Part shown: piece after piece, positions 31,807 through 44,697 of the stretch
Layout of the letters: the number at the start of each line of letters is the position of its first letter
How positions within the stretch are numbered: position 1 is the stretch's first letter
Assembly (NCBI RefSeq): GCF_019320115.1
Contig: NC_089583.1
Coordinates: 75,347,368-75,411,367, forward strand
Source of the DNA: Miscanthus floridulus
Taxonomy: Eukaryota; Streptophyta; Magnoliopsida; Poales; Poaceae
Length of the DNA stretch: 64,000 nucleotides
Reading direction: 5' to 3'
Program-made: the position numbers and the translations under genes
The notes under the pieces: generated by a model
Databases searched by the model: none
Told to the model about the DNA's origin: nothing
Seen by the model: the letters and a program-made list of their open reading frames with translations, nothing else

Positions 31807-34800
31807 CATCATACTTAAGTGATATTGCATGTGGTGTGATGAATAGGTAAAGCATTGTAACTTAAACGAGTCATAAAGATGTAAAACGAAAAGTTAATTC
31901 ACGATTTATAAAGTATGCAAGTAGGGATGTTAACTAATTTTTATTGAACAAAAATGCTATAAAACATATAAGTGACACCTTAATAAAGTTTGAAATGTGA
32001 GATTTGTTGATGACAATGAAATACTTGGTGTTGAGAGATAATGTTGTTAAGTACTATATTCAATAGCTTAAAAGCCCAACTAGAAATAGAAATCCATTTA
32101 ACACTTGGAAAATTTCATGAACTTTTGGAAGGTTAGGCATTGTGATGTTTGTCAATTTTTGTAGAGAAATTGGGTTACGAAGTAGGGTAGTATTATGGCT
32201 TGTTTTAGTATCCTAATATACCCTCTAAGGTATAGCAAAAGTGGTTTGGGGATTGGATCAATGGTTTAGACGTTTTGAACACTTTAAAATCCATGCATAG
32301 CATGAACTTGGGCCGTCTTCCCATGTTGGGCGCGGTCACCAGGCCGTCCAGCCCTGATGTCGTGGCATCGGTGCACTAGGCACGTGCGCACGAGCACATG
32401 TGGTGATGCTAGCCGGTTGTTGTTGCTGCAGCCTGGTTGTGATGGGCACGCCGCTAGCCGCCGCTCACCTATGCCTGGCCGTTCTACCACCGTGTTGCGC
32501 CGCTGCTGCTGTCGTCGCATCACCGCTACTATGCGCAACACCCTCCTCAGGTCTCGCTGCCTCATCATCGTCGTGCTCGTGGTGCTAGAGCAGCACATGG
32601 TTGAGCCTATAACAGCAACAATGCGCACGTTCTACCCTAGTGCCACGTTGTCTAGTTGCGCCGCTGTGACACCCACATGCGTGCATGTCCTCGCTAGCGA
32701 CCGGCTGCTCCTCGAGGCGACGCAAAGTTTCCACGTGTTGCTGGCCTTGCTCTGCACCACACATGTAGCCGGTTACCATCTTGCCCTTGTCATCTTCCAT
32801 TAAATGGAAACCGCTGGTGCTGAGCCTTCATCGCCATTGAAGGCAGGTAGACGAGGCTGCGTCACGTCGAAGCTGATCCTACAGTGCTCGGTCGATCTCT
32901 GTATAATTACTTTTGCCAGATGTCAATTAAGGAACCTAGCTACATGCCAAGTCCACGTATGGTCCTAATCGAGCCCTATCAAGCTCCAATTTTGGAGTTT
33001 TCCCCCCATCATGCCATTAAGGCCGGGCTCGGCCGTGGATGAGGGTAGTCACCCACCACACCACTCCACGCCAATCCACCTACCTCACTGAGATTCGCCT
33101 CCACCTCCACTTCACCCTGTGCCTCGCTTGCACCTCTACCACCTTGTTGTAGCTGTTGACACGGCTGCACCATCTCAGAGCGTCGCCGTACCCCTCCGAT
33201 CGTGCGTGGCCAGCCCTTATCCGCTGACCGTTCCCTCAACCATCACCACAGCTGTGACCAGGGTAAGTTGGGGTTGCTCACACGCTAGCCAATAGCTACA
33301 CGGTGGTCTAGGATGGCCGATACGGCCACGTCACCATCGCACATGGCCACTCATCAAGGCCACTACTCCTGCAAGCTCTGCTGCTCCCGTAACTTCATCT
33401 AATATAGGCGCTAGGACCAGTAGATGCAGGTCGACCCGCTAGCGGGGCCGCTGCGTGGCTTAGTTGGCTGGTGTGGCCGTCCATTGCCTGTGCCCCACTT
33501 CACCAGCGTGCGCAGGGGTGGCCAAGGACCTAGTCGTGGTAAAAGAGGATAGTTGCGAGGTCCATTTTGCATAGCCTCTCTCTCGGGGAATAGTGCTATA
33601 GACCCTAGGTTGATTTGTCTGTAGCGCGGGGGCGTTTTTGCAAAGTTGGCAGTGCACGTGTGGGTCACCCCATCATGGGCTGTCTCATGGTGGGCCGTGT
33701 CCACGCGGGACGTGCGGTGGTGGGCCACGGAGTGAGAATTCGTTTTTCTTTTTCTTAAGGAATTAGAAATAGTTTTATATTTTACATTTTGAGATGAACT
33801 TTGAAAATTAATATCAATTCCCATAGGTGTCCAAAAATTGTGAAATAAATTTTGTTGGGTTCCTGAAAATGTTGTCTATATGATGGTATGATTAGATGAT
33901 GCAGGTCTGAGTTGATGCTAATGCTTATTAAATTATTTGCGAGTGTTTAGTATTATTTAGATTATTATTTGTAGGAATTTTTGTGGCAAATTGGTAATAG
34001 CTTTGATCATGAAATTTTTATAGTATATTCATTATATTATTATGTGCTCGTTGTAATTTTTATAGCCTTAGAATAGGCTAAGTACTAGTGTAGTTAGGTG
34101 CTCCTTGTGGTAATATAAGTTAAATCGCTAATAAGAGTAAGATTACATTTTAGTTGCTAAGTTAATAACCATTAGATGAATCCATACCTATTTTTGTGGA
34201 AATGATAAGTGGTTAGTATCTTAACCATTAGAGTTAGCTTAGTGGCTTAGTAGGTGTATTCTTATTTTAAGAATTGTTGTTGCCTTAATATTAACGTGTT
34301 ACATCATCATCGCATGCATGTAGAGAATGAATTGGCAGAGATCACGACCATCGGAGATCACAAGTTCGAGGAGGTGATCAGGGAGTACGAGGAGGAGATC
34401 CTTGTGCAGGAGGTGGTCTCGAAGCCACCACTAACTGACTAAGCTGACACTCTGCCTGCCCAAGGCAAGCTCCGATGTATAATCCTTATTTTGAATAATC
34501 ACTAAATATATATATATGTGATGTGCATTTACGTTACAGGCATTTTATGGAAACCACCTGCATAAATATATGTGTCCTATGGGTCCTACTAGTATAGGTA
34601 CGAGTAGTTGCTATGCTTAGGTTTTTTCGGTAGCGTGAGGAACCTGCTATTACTCACAATAGGTGATTATTATTACTCTCATAATAAAATAGTGAAAGGA
34701 AAAATGGAGACCTGGGCAGGGATATGGTATGGGTATTGGTGGGTGTAATAAGTTGTGTCCCATGGCCAACAAGGCATAGCTTGGTTACACTATTTTCCAT

Positions 34801-35804
34801 GTCTGTGTCGGTTAAGGACCATCCGTTGCAATGGATTCTAGTCAGGTCATAGGCTTATTATCCTAAGCACATACTTACTTATGGGAGCGGCAAGGCTCGT
34901 TGCACTCTTGTCGTGGGTTCTAGGCTCTTTCCAGACCAACTGATTGGAGGTGGGGATGGTGGAGGTCTAAGCACCACACTAAGTCTGGGACTCAGGAGTG
35001 GGGGCTTGGAGTCCAAGTTTGGACGAGGACCTAGACCCCTTGATAGAAGAGTGGTGGGTTGGTCTTGCTTGTGCCTAGGGTTCAAGCGGGGCATGTGTTT
35101 TGGGGTACCCAGCTAGGCTACATTGATTCGTGAATCGTCGTGTAATACGATATGATTTGTCTATGATCTAGCACCGTAGTAAGAACTAGAAGATGAAAGG
35201 GGATGAATGGACCTGATTGATCAACTCTTGCTTAAAAGTAGCATAGGTGCTTACATAGAATGGTTAGCCAATGAACTAATCATGACTACTAATAAAACAC
35301 ATACATAAGGATTCACTACTAGTAATGCTTTTCGCCAAAAAGGAAACCCAGCAAACCATAAAGCTTATCATATCCTTTGGAGTCAGGAAATTATTCCCAC
35401 TAGTTGAGTAAGTCTTGCAAGTGCATTATGTACTCATGGTTTATTTACCCATGTTGCAGGTGCAGCTTGATGAATGGCTGTTGTGTGGAGTATTCTTCTA
35501 GTGGGCACAGACGGATCCTTGTATCTTATCGTTAGATGTTTATTTCAATTCTGCTGTTAAATTCCGCACTCTGAACTTGGTATTGTAATAATGTATTTTC
35601 GAGAATTCTTGTTGTATGAAATGGTCTAAGTATTGTAAACTCATTCTCATTATTGGAACCTAGGATGAAAAACATGGATTGTTCGAGTTCTCCCTTAGGG
35701 TGTGCTCGACGGAACCATCCGATGTAGCCAACTTTTGGGGTGCTTAGTGTCTAGTGGAAGATGAGCGCCTCTGAAAGCATGCCATTTCGGACGGTTCTGC
35801 CACA
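31807..35804 (+). repeat. 3' LTR of the plus-strand Tekay-like element, part 2
   Basis: This continues the LTR interrupted at 14241 and ends GGTTCTGCCACA at 35804, giving about 4.05 kb in total. It is the reverse complement of long parts of the solo LTR at 9146-13734. A GC-rich block at 32290-33750 has ORF-like frames (32357-32803 plus, 32284-32628 minus, 33411-33824 minus) without recognisable domains. I read these as LTR noise. Confidence 0.8.
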
Positions 35805-35869
35805 AAAATAGTGTAACCAAGCTAAGCCTCGATGGCTATGGGACACAACCTGTTACACCCACCAATACC
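35805..35869 (-). repeat. Host Tekay-like LTR fragment B
   Basis: This 65-bp strip carries minus-orientation LTR sequence (GTGTAACCAAGC, ACACCCACCAATACC) matching about 10325-10390 of the solo LTR. It lies between the end of the plus-strand element and the start of the minus-strand element, so both are inserted in one LTR 65 bp apart. Confidence 0.75.
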
Positions 35870-38800
35870 TATGGCAGAACCTCCTAAGTTATAGGGCCCA
35901 CATGCACATGTCACTGTCCGACGACCATTGACATCTATGCATATGTTTCCATGAACTTAAAAAGACTGTCGGGTGTCCTCGGGGAACCCCGAATCATCCA
36001 CGATTTCCAAGCAGGATCACGTTATAGAGTTATTGCAGTATTACAACATTTATTCAAATATCGACACTAGAGTAAAAACAGCGGAAGTCTTACGATAACA
36101 TAGTTTACAAACCAGTTGTTTTCAAACCTTACAAACTAAGTTCGATAATTATTACAAACCATAGTAGTAGTGGAGTGGCATAATTAACATATACATAATA
36201 CACAAAATAAACATCCTGCCCAAGGATCACACATTTACTTCTCATCGTTAGAACGAACGATAGTCATGCAGCACGATCCAAAATAGATCTGCTCATGAGG
36301 CTCACCTGCAACAAGGGTCAACGAACCCTGAGTACTAAAGTACTCAACAAGACTTAACCGAAATATTAACTGATAAACTTAGGAATGCAGGCTCAGGGAT
36401 TCAAGGTGTAGCTTTAACAATGATCAAGGTTCTTTTGCATAAAAGCTCTTTTAACAACATTCTTTATATATAAAACTTCTCAAGAATTATATACAAAGCT
36501 GACACGATCCGCACTGAGATCATGAAACTTTATATCCAACACCTTCACAAGCCTTATTCAAGTTCTAGTTATTAATACTACGATGATGAACAGTGAGTTG
36601 AGTCTCCATAACTGAGGAGCAACGACGATTCGAACCGATTAAGAACCCAGCCGGAAATTCTAGACCACACGACATATGCAAGTCCCCGACCTACATATAC
36701 CAACCTACCCTTGGACCCTCTAAAACAAGAACGGGTCCGCGCCACCCGAGAATACAGTACTCCACCATTCCAGCCCATGGCCATGTGGGTACACGCTATT
36801 CCCACCATCTCTCCACTCCCAGTGCGCGAGTAGCCATTCTCGTAATAGAATTTCCAAGTTTAGGCTTACCGGAAGTATGTGGTTAGTACTACAAATTCTC
36901 ACCTCATGCAATTCAACAACGGACGTGCCTTAATCGACACAGGCGAAAAGACCCCGCTCATAAGACCTCTATGTCTTGTGGCTCACACTCACTGAGTCTA
37001 CCCGGTCTAGATTTATTACTCCACATTCCCATATCACATGCTAACATAATTAACCAATATTCCATTTAAAACTTGCAGGTTGAAGGTAGTCACCCGACTT
37101 TCATCGTTCTACGTAAAGCTAAGCAAAACTAGGCATATACGAGTTTAAAACTGGTAATATGGTAAATATGGAATAACAAGGGGGGGTAATGCACCAATTA
37201 GGCTCTTACTTAACTCCTAATCACTTAATGCAGTAACAGAAAGCAAAAGCGAAATTAATTTATAAAACACAAGGTAGGGTTGTATGCATCTGGGGCTTGC
37301 CTTCGTTGACGGAAAAGTCCGGTTCCTGTGACGTTACACAAGTATTCGATCCGACCTCAACAGACGGATTAACCTTCTCAATAGCTTGATTAACTACCAC
37401 GTTTTCACCTTCATTCACTACATGTAATAACAATGCCATGTTTAACATGATGCGGGATATGAAATATGATGCTCGATGATGGATACAAAAATTAATAATT
37501 TGAATACAACTTTCCTTCGCGGTACAGTTGCAAGTCAAACAACTAAATCTTTTTCATAACACATACATCAATTGCCAAGGATCATTATCAACAAATGACA
37601 CAAGGTCATCACTCAATCCAAAATTACAAACAAAACCTAAATCATTAAAGGTTACTATTTACTTTTATGAATTAATTATTTAATTCAAAATTATGAAATA
37701 AATCAACTTATTCTAATTGAGCTCAAAATTTTAGTACATGTTCATTACATGATAACTAAGTGGCGAAACAAATTTCATAATTTTTGGACAATTAAATAAG
37801 CCTAGAAAAATCATGGAAATCCATTTATTAATAAATTGAGCAATTTTTATCACATTCAAAAAGTACTGAAAAACATTATTTCATATTTTTCTTAAATACT
37901 TTACATCACAGAGAATTCACACAAAAATTTTCATAATTTTTGGAGCTATAAATAAATCTACACAAAAATAACAAAAATAGACACTATTCATTCAAATCTG
38001 AAAATAGAGAGAAAAAATTCATTTGAACGCTGAGTCACTGACAACCCGACCCCACCTGTCATCCCTAACCTCGCGCGCTGACTACGACGGCGACAGCGCT
38101 GACCGACGATTTCTCACCGACGGTGAGTCCAACGGTGACGGCAAGGGTACTAACATGATCACTACGTCACAGCGCATCGATCTATGGCACTAACGCGACC
38201 AATTACGGACTGAACCGAGCACTACGCCGACCATGGCGGATGCGGTGGCACGGCAGCGCTACACCGGCGGTGTGAGACCTATGAAGCTTAAACTGGATGG
38301 TTCAGGATGCATCAGCAGCTCACCCCAAACACGACTAAGTAGAGCACAAGGCCGGAGGAGCAACGGAGAGGTGGGTCGACGTTCCGAGCAAGCACGGCGG
38401 AGCTGATCGTCGTCGGTGGCGATGTTCCGGGAGCTGTGGTGGTCAAAATGAGAAGCCAATGGGTCATGGAGTACCACAGCATCATGACGAAGATGAAGCA
38501 AGACTCGGCAGGGGTAGAGGCGTACCGTGGAGCTCTGGCCACGGCGAAGCGCTCGCGACGGGGACGCTGCCGGTCGCGAGGAAGAAGAGCGCGCACCACG
38601 AATTTACGGTGAAGACAAGCCACAAGGACAGGTTTGCTGGACGCATAAGGAACTAGCGGAGCTGGGACATGCTTTGCTTTGATGGCGTGGGCGCTGGTTC
38701 GACGGCAAAAGCTCGACGGAGCTGCGGCGGCGGTGACTGGAAAACAGAGGAAAAGGAGCGGGGGCAAACGGTGATGGCTCTGGTTATAAAGGATGGCCAG

Positions 38801-39472
38801 GAAGCTCAAGGAAGCCATGGCGAAACCATTTCCCTCGCCAGCACGATGCCCAGATGGCCACGCAGTGCGACTGGAAGCAAGCCGAAGCTCGCCGGCGGTG
38901 TAGCGCAAGCGGTGAACACTGTTCATCGAAATTACAGAATTGTCATTCGCCAAATTTCACAAATTACTCTCAAATTTTCATAACAACTCAAAAATCTCCA
39001 AACACAAAAGTTGTTCAAAATCAAAAGTTCTACAACTTTGCTTTTATAACCATCTCCTAATTCGGTCTAGATTTTGAAATGATCTTTTAAATTCAAATAC
39101 GGGATATTTAACGAATTACGCCTTTTTGAATTACTCAAAATTTTTCTAAACAACTTGAAAAACTGCAAATATAAACTTTGCTTAACTTGTCAAGCTCTAC
39201 ACTTTTGCTTTTGGGCCCAACCCCAAAATATGCTTAGATTTTGAAATGGATTTTCAGGGTAGGATTTAAATGTTGAAAAGCGGGGTTTTCTCGAAAAATT
39301 CAAAACCCAAACAAACTTTGAACTTGAGTCAAACAATACAATTCAACACTCATTACACAAATGTAAACTTATTTTAGTAAATGCATATCAAAGTTTTCAC
39401 CAAATGCCAAATGCTTTGCAATGCATATGATGACATGTCAGATTTTAATATTTAAACACCCGAGGTGTTACA
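35870..39472 (-). repeat. 3' LTR (left) of the minus-strand Tekay-like element
   Basis: Plus-strand ends are TATGGCAGAACC and GGTGTTACA. It matches 49727-53307 at roughly 97 percent in the segments compared. A GC-rich block at 38040-38950 has frames (for example 38312-38953 minus, 213 codons) that are not matched by an intact frame in the other LTR, so I do not call a gene. Confidence 0.88.
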
Positions 39473-39486
39473 ATCCTTCCCCCTAA
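39473..39486 (-). promoter_or_regulatory. Polypurine tract of the minus-strand Tekay-like element
   Basis: On the minus strand a TTAGGGGGAAGGAT purine run abuts the LTR start TGTAACACCTCG. Confidence 0.82.
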
Positions 39487-39639
39487 AAGAAATCTCACCC
39501 CGAGATTCAAAGCCATAGGGTAAGTAATGGAAAAGGAAATGTGTCGCAAGAACACATACAAAATCTATCCATAAAACAGCTGAGGTCTCTTTTACAAAAC
39601 ACAACCTAGCTCAACTAATATTACTCTATTCTATATTGA

Positions 39640-40817
39640 CGCTAGAAATTATGGAAACTTTTCTAACAAGTAATCTTCTGATTCCCAAGTAGCTTCCTCT
39701 TCTGAATGTTGATTCCATTGTATTTTATAGAACTTGATTGTCCATCTTCAAGTAACACGATCTTTCTGATCTAACACCCTGGATAGGATATTCAGGAATA
39801 AGTTAAATCCGGTTCTAGTTCCACTCCTTCAACTTCAACATTCTGTTCAGGCACTCGGATACACTTCTTCAATTGAGAAACATGGAACACATCATGCACA
39901 GCTGCAAGATGTTCAGGTAATTTCAAGCGATATGCTACTTTTCCATACCTCTCCAAAATTTGATACGGTCCAATGTATCGGGGTGCCAACTTTCCTTTAA
40001 CACCAAAACGGGTAACTCCCTTCATTGGTGATACTTTTAGATATACAAAATCTCTGTTAAATACCAATGGTCTCCATCTTCTATCCGCATAACTCTTTTG
40101 TCGGGATTGAGCTATCTTCAAATTACTCTGTATTTGCCTAACCTTGTCTTCTGTTTCTTTCACAAGGTCAACTCCAAAGAATCTTCTTTCTCCAGGCTCA
40201 GACCAACTCAATGATGTTCTGCATCTATGACCATAGAGTGCTTCAAATGGAGCCATTCTAATGCTTTCCTAATAACTATTGTTGTATGAGAATTCGGCCA
40301 AAGGTAAGCATTCATCCCACTTATTGCATCAGTCTGAGGATACAACACCTTAACATATCTTAAGTACTTGATTAACTCTTTCAGTCTATCCATCAGTCTG
40401 CGGATGATAAGCTGTACTGTATAGAAGTTTAGTACCCAATGAAGAATGCAATTGTTTCCAAAAATTGGAGACAAACTGTGTACCCCTATCTGACACTATG
40501 GTCTTTGGTACTCCATGCAAACTCATGATTCTTGCTAAGTACATTTTGGCATATTGGATCGTAGGATATATTGTTTTGACTGGAAGAAAATGCTGCTGAC
40601 TTAGTGAGTCGATCTACAATAACCCACACTGAGTCAAATCCCTTTGATGTCCTAGGTAGACCAACTAATAAAGTTCATACCTATGTCCTCCCACTTCCAA
40701 GATGGAATAGGTAATGGTTGTAACTCACCAGCAGACCTCAAATGTATAGCTTTCACCTTTTTGACAAGTATCACACTTTGCTATAAATCTAGCAATCTCT
40801 ATTTTCATTTTTGTCCA
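39640..40817 (-). pseudogene. Gypsy integrase core, tail and chromodomain remnant
   Basis: The integrase zinc region ends at a TAG just right of 40817. The core then reads through several frameshifts and stops (HLRSAGELQPLPIPSWKWED, VWVIVDRLTKSA, then broken). The tail is open at 40256-39792 (154 codons: MAPFEALYGHRCRTSLSW, KLAPRYIGPYQILERYGKVA, VHDVFHVSQLKKC). Beyond a stop at 39792 a chromodomain end can be read in shifted frames (EEEATWESEDYLL at about 39690). The catalytic core is destroyed. Confidence 0.82.
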
Positions 40818-42398
40818 CTAGAATCTTTGCTTCAAGTCATGGTACATCTTGTTACTTCCCGGATGGATTGATAACCTAGTAGCATGTGCCTCATCTAGAA
40901 TTGACTGCCGCAACTCAGGAACTTTTGGTACCACCAGGCGATCCTTGAACCACAACACATCTTCATCATCTATGCTAAAGCATTCCGCTTTTCCATTCTT
41001 GACTCTTTCCTTGATATGAGCTATACCCTTGTTTTCCTTCTGAGCAGCAATAACTTGATCTCGAATAGTGGCTTCAACAATTATGTTGGTCAAACTTCCT
41101 TGTCGAATTACTTCTACATTCAACTTTTCCATTTCTTGACATAAATTCAAACCCATTATTCTCACTATCAGAAAATTGCAATAACTTTTGTGACTGAGGG
41201 CATCTGCAACTACATTTGCTTTACCAGGGTGATAATGTACTTCCAAATCATAATCCTTAATCAGTTCTAACCATCTTCTTTGTCGCATGTTCAACTCTGA
41301 CTGAGTAAAGATATACTTTAAGCTCTTGTGGTCTGTATACATATGGCACGTATTACCAAGCAGGTAATGCCGCCAAACCTTCAGAGCATGAACCACAGCT
41401 GCTAACTCTAGATCATGAGTTGGATAGTGTTCTTCATGTTGCTTAAGTTGTCGGGATGCATAGGTAATAACTCGGCCTTCTTGCATCAACACACATCCAA
41501 TACCAATACCTGAAGCATCACAATAAACATCAAACGGCTTCTCGATATCAGGTTGGGCTAATACTGGTGCAGTGGTTAACAGCCTCTTCAAAGTTTGGAA
41601 AGCCTCCTCACAATCTGATGCCCAGACAAATTTAACTTGGTTCTTCAACAATTCAGTTATGGACTTTGATATTTTTGAGAAATCTGGAATAAACCGATGA
41701 TAATACCCCGCCAATCCCAGAAAACTCCAAACTTGATGAACTGTGGCTGGCGGTTTCCAATCAAGCACATCCTTCACTTTGCTAGGATCAACTGCAACTC
41801 CTTCGGCTGACAAGACATGTCCAAGAAATTGTACTTCCTTAAGCCAAAAATCACACTTGCTGAACTTGGCATATAGTTGATGTTCTCTCAAACGGGTCAG
41901 AACAATTCTGAGATGTTCCGCATGTTCTTTCTTATTCTTAGAATATACTAAAATGTCATCAATAAACACCACTACAAACTTGTCTAGCTCAGGCATGAAT
42001 ACTGAGTTCATTAGATACATGAAATGAGCTAGAGCATTTGTCAAACCAAAAGACATTACCAAATATTCATATAATCCATATCTTGTGGTAAATGCCGTTT
42101 TGGGAATATCTTCAGGCCTTATCTTGATTTGGTGATATCCTAACCTCAAATCTATCTTGGAGAAAACTTTGGCTCCGGCTAATTGATAAAAAAGCAAATC
42201 TATCCGAGGTAATGGATACTTATTCTTGATGGTCACTTTATTCAATGGACGATAGTCAACACATAACCTCAGGGTTTCATCTTTCTTTTTCACAAAAATT
42301 GCCAGACATCCCCAAGGTGGGGAACTAGGTTGGATAAACCCTTTCTCAATCAATTCTTGTAACTGAGTCTTCAACTCGGCCAATTCCTTAGGTGGCAT
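40818..42398 (-). pseudogene. Gypsy reverse transcriptase, RNase H and integrase zinc region
   Basis: This is an uninterrupted 526-codon segment of the polyprotein and the best-preserved Ty3-type RT in the window. RT blocks: [33 protein letters not shown] and the FIDD catalytic box (codons at 41966-41955), then VQFLGHVLS. RNase [22 protein letters not shown] and ADALSHKSY. The start of the integrase HHCC region is [19 protein letters not shown], followed by TAG. It is in the same frame as gag upstream. No start codon of its own is implied, because it would be cleaved from a polyprotein. Confidence 0.9.
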
Positions 42399-43107
42399 CC
42401 TATAAGCTCTCTGAGAAATCGGAGCTGTTCCAGGTTGTAACTCTATATTGAACTATACATCCCTATCAGGTGGTAGACCGGGTAAATCTTTAGGAAACAC
42501 ATCCGGAAATTCACACACTACCGGAATATCTCTAATCTCTTTGACAGCAGTTGCACAAATCTTGCCCACTGATCTCCTTAGGGTTGGAAGTTGGATGAGA
42601 AGTTGAGAATTACTATTAGGCAAACTCACTCTTAATGTCCTATTCAAAGCATCTATAACAGCCTTATGCTGATACATCTAATTCATTCCCAAGATTACAT
42701 CTATATCCTGATCCTTAAGGATAATCATGGTAGTGGGAAAAATATGCCCACCCAGGTTTACGGGTACCTGGTATACCATTTCCTTAGTACACAGACGTCC
42801 CCCGGGCGACTGTATAAAGAAACTTTCCTTTGTTGCCCCAATTGAAATTTCATGCTTCACGACAAATGTTCTATTGATGAATGAATGCGATGCGCTAGAA
42901 TCAAAAAGTATAACTGCAGGGTGATTGGCAACAGGAAACATACCCATCATCACTAGCTCCCCTTCTGGAATTTCTCTAGCTTGAATATAGAACACCCGTC
43001 CTATCTTCCTCTCATCTTTGCCCTTCTGAGCATTTTGATTGGGGTTCTTGTTTGGTGCCTGACCCTGTTGTTGATTGGCAGAGGTCTTCTGATAATTTTG
43101 ATTAGCC
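42399..43107 (-). pseudogene. Gypsy protease region with a substituted active site
   Basis: The retropepsin-like domain lies at 42995-42678. The motif that normally reads D-S/T-G is DSS here (LFDSSASHSFI). A conserved MIILKDQDIDVILGMN follows, then a TAG in place of the expected Trp. The next open piece (42677-42453) leads into RT (CEFPDVFPKDLPGLPPDRDV) and ends at another TAG. It is in frame with gag and RT. The missing glycine should abolish protease activity. Confidence 0.85.
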
Positions 43108-44123
43108 TACCTAGGATATGGACATTCTCTGGAGAAATGACTAGTCCTTCCACAATTGTAACACGGATAGTTATGACCCTAGGATGTTAGAGCATTGCCA
43201 CCAGAAGCATTGGTTGACTGTGATTTCGGATAGGTGATAGCAGGACGGACATTTGACTGTTGCCTAGCTTGGAAGTGCGATGGACGATAAGGAGGACGAT
43301 TATGATGTACTGGATGATAAATCACCCTCTGCCTCTTCTGATTTCCCCCAAAAGATCCAGACGGCACACTCTTTTTCTTTTTGAGCTCCTTATGTTGCCG
43401 ATACTTTGATTCTGAAGCAATTGCAATATTTACTGCCTCATGATAAGTAACATTGGTGCAAGTGGTCATCATAGTCTGCAACTTGGTATTCAGGCCTCTC
43501 ATAAACCACCTCTTCTTCTTGGCATCAGTATTGACATGTTCGGATGCATATTGGGACAGATGATTAAATCTTCCCACATACTGCATCACGGTTTGATCTC
43601 CTTGTTTTAAAGCAAGGAATTCATCTAGCTTCATAGCCATCACTCCTTTAGGGATATAATGGGCTCTGAAGGCTGTATGGAACTCAGCCCAAGTTATTGG
43701 AATGTCAGCTGGTTGCATAGCCACTAAGTTTGCCCACCAAGCACTTGCTGCTCCCCTAAGTTGCTGGGCGGCAAACGTAGGTTTCTGATACTCCGTGCAT
43801 GGAATAAGGTCAAATTTCTGCTCCATGGTTCGAAGCCAGTCATCAGCCTCCAATGGTTCATCTGCCTTGGTGAACACCGGGGGTCTTGTGTCTGTGAAAT
43901 CAACATATGTAGCCTCTTGTCTGTTATGGTGGCATCCATGATTTCCGTGCATCTGATTCTGATTACTCTGAGCCATCTCATGAAGCAAACGAGAATTTCC
44001 AGCCGTCACATTGACAAGTGCGGTTATAGCATCAGCTAAATTTGTTGGAACTGGTGGCGGATCTGGAATACCATCCTCATCTTGTGAAGTTCCCAGAATA
44101 AACGAACCCCGCGTACGATGCAT
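43108..44123 (-). pseudogene. Gypsy (Tekay-like) gag
   Basis: ATG at 44123-44121 (MHRTRGSFILGTSQDE) precedes a chromovirus gag core: ADDWLRTMEQKFDLIPC, AASAWWANLVAMQP, ITWAEFHTAFRAHYIP and LKQGDQTVMQYVGRFNHLS. A basic stretch (KELKKKKSVPSG) comes before the zinc knuckle CYNCGRTSHFSREC. Two TAG stops flank the knuckle (one at 43181-43179), both at positions where glutamine would be expected. Apart from these stops gag would continue in frame into PR and RT as one polyprotein. Confidence 0.88.
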
Positions 44124-44301
44124 CTGCTCATAACAAACCAAACTTTATTCACATGTCTTTATTGAATTGCACAAAAGCTTACTCCAGACATATTACATAG
44201 GGTTTACTACTATAAACACCAGAACCTATAAGTACCAAAACAAGATACATAGCTTAACCATAATTAACTATTATACAACTCTACTCTTTTCTGTGATTAC
44301 T

Positions 44302-44577
44302 TCAAACTTCAGACTCGGTATCCATTCCGGAATTATTACCGCCTTCATCATCACTTTCATTGATCATTACTAATTCTTCAGGATCTTCTTCTTCTTCCTC
44401 TTCTGATTCGTTATCATCGGCAAGGATGACACCGGGGTCCATGGCATCAGCTTGAGGCTCATGATTCAGGTTTAGTAGATTGCTAAGCCTATGAACTTCC
44501 TCATGTAGATAAGTATTATGTTCTTCTAAATCTTCTACATAGAATTCTAGCTCATGAGTTTCTAGCTCTAGTAACAT
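44302..44577 (-). CDS. Small acidic leader ORF in the Tekay-like element
   Basis: A 91-codon frame starts at a true ATG (44577-44575) and lies upstream of gag in a different frame, ending about 180 bp before the gag ATG. The first 40 residues look helical and Glu/Leu-rich (MLLELETHELEFYVEDLEEH). The rest is strongly acidic (ESEEEEEEDPEEL). I recognise no family. It could be a real upstream ORF, a first gag exon, or chance. Confidence 0.35.
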   Translation of the reverse strand: MLLELETHELEFYVEDLEEHNTYLHEEVHRLSNLLNLNHEPQADAMDPGVILADDNESEEEEEEDPEELVMINESDDEGGNNSGMDTESEV

Positions 44578-44697
44578 TTCCTATGCAACTTTTCTTCCCT
44601 CCCCCACCTCGAACAATCATCCTATCGTTGGGAGACACAATCCTTAGTCTCCTATGCATCGGTTGTGAACATCTACATATGTATCCTTAGTTTCTAC

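Larger units (their letters stand above)
7577..35804 (+). mobile_element. Tekay-like gypsy chromovirus, plus strand, 5' half missing
   Basis: The remaining internal sequence runs RNase H (7577), integrase, chromodomain (to 14102) and polypurine tract (14178-14189). A 3' LTR follows, from 14190 to 35804 once the nested copia is removed. The 5' LTR, gag, PR and most of RT are gone, and the left edge abuts the Tat-like LTR. Nested inside are the solo LTR 9146-13734 and the copia element 14242-31801. AAAAT at 35805-35809 would be the right target duplication, but the left partner was deleted. Tekay is the likely lineage, from the chromodomain, very long LTRs and TGTAACACC LTR start. Confidence 0.75.

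Noticed and set aside
32284..33824. Cluster of Cys/Ser/Arg-rich frames on both strands
   Set aside because: It is the GC-rich part of a Tekay-like LTR. The frames overlap and none is shared with related LTRs.
34879..35116. Paired short frames on both strands
   Set aside because: They lie inside the Tekay-like LTR, and the related solo LTR has no matching intact frame.
38312..38953. 213-codon minus-strand frame as a possible captured gene
   Set aside because: It lies inside the LTR, and the matching part of the other LTR (52148-52795) has it broken into shorter frames, so coding is not conserved.
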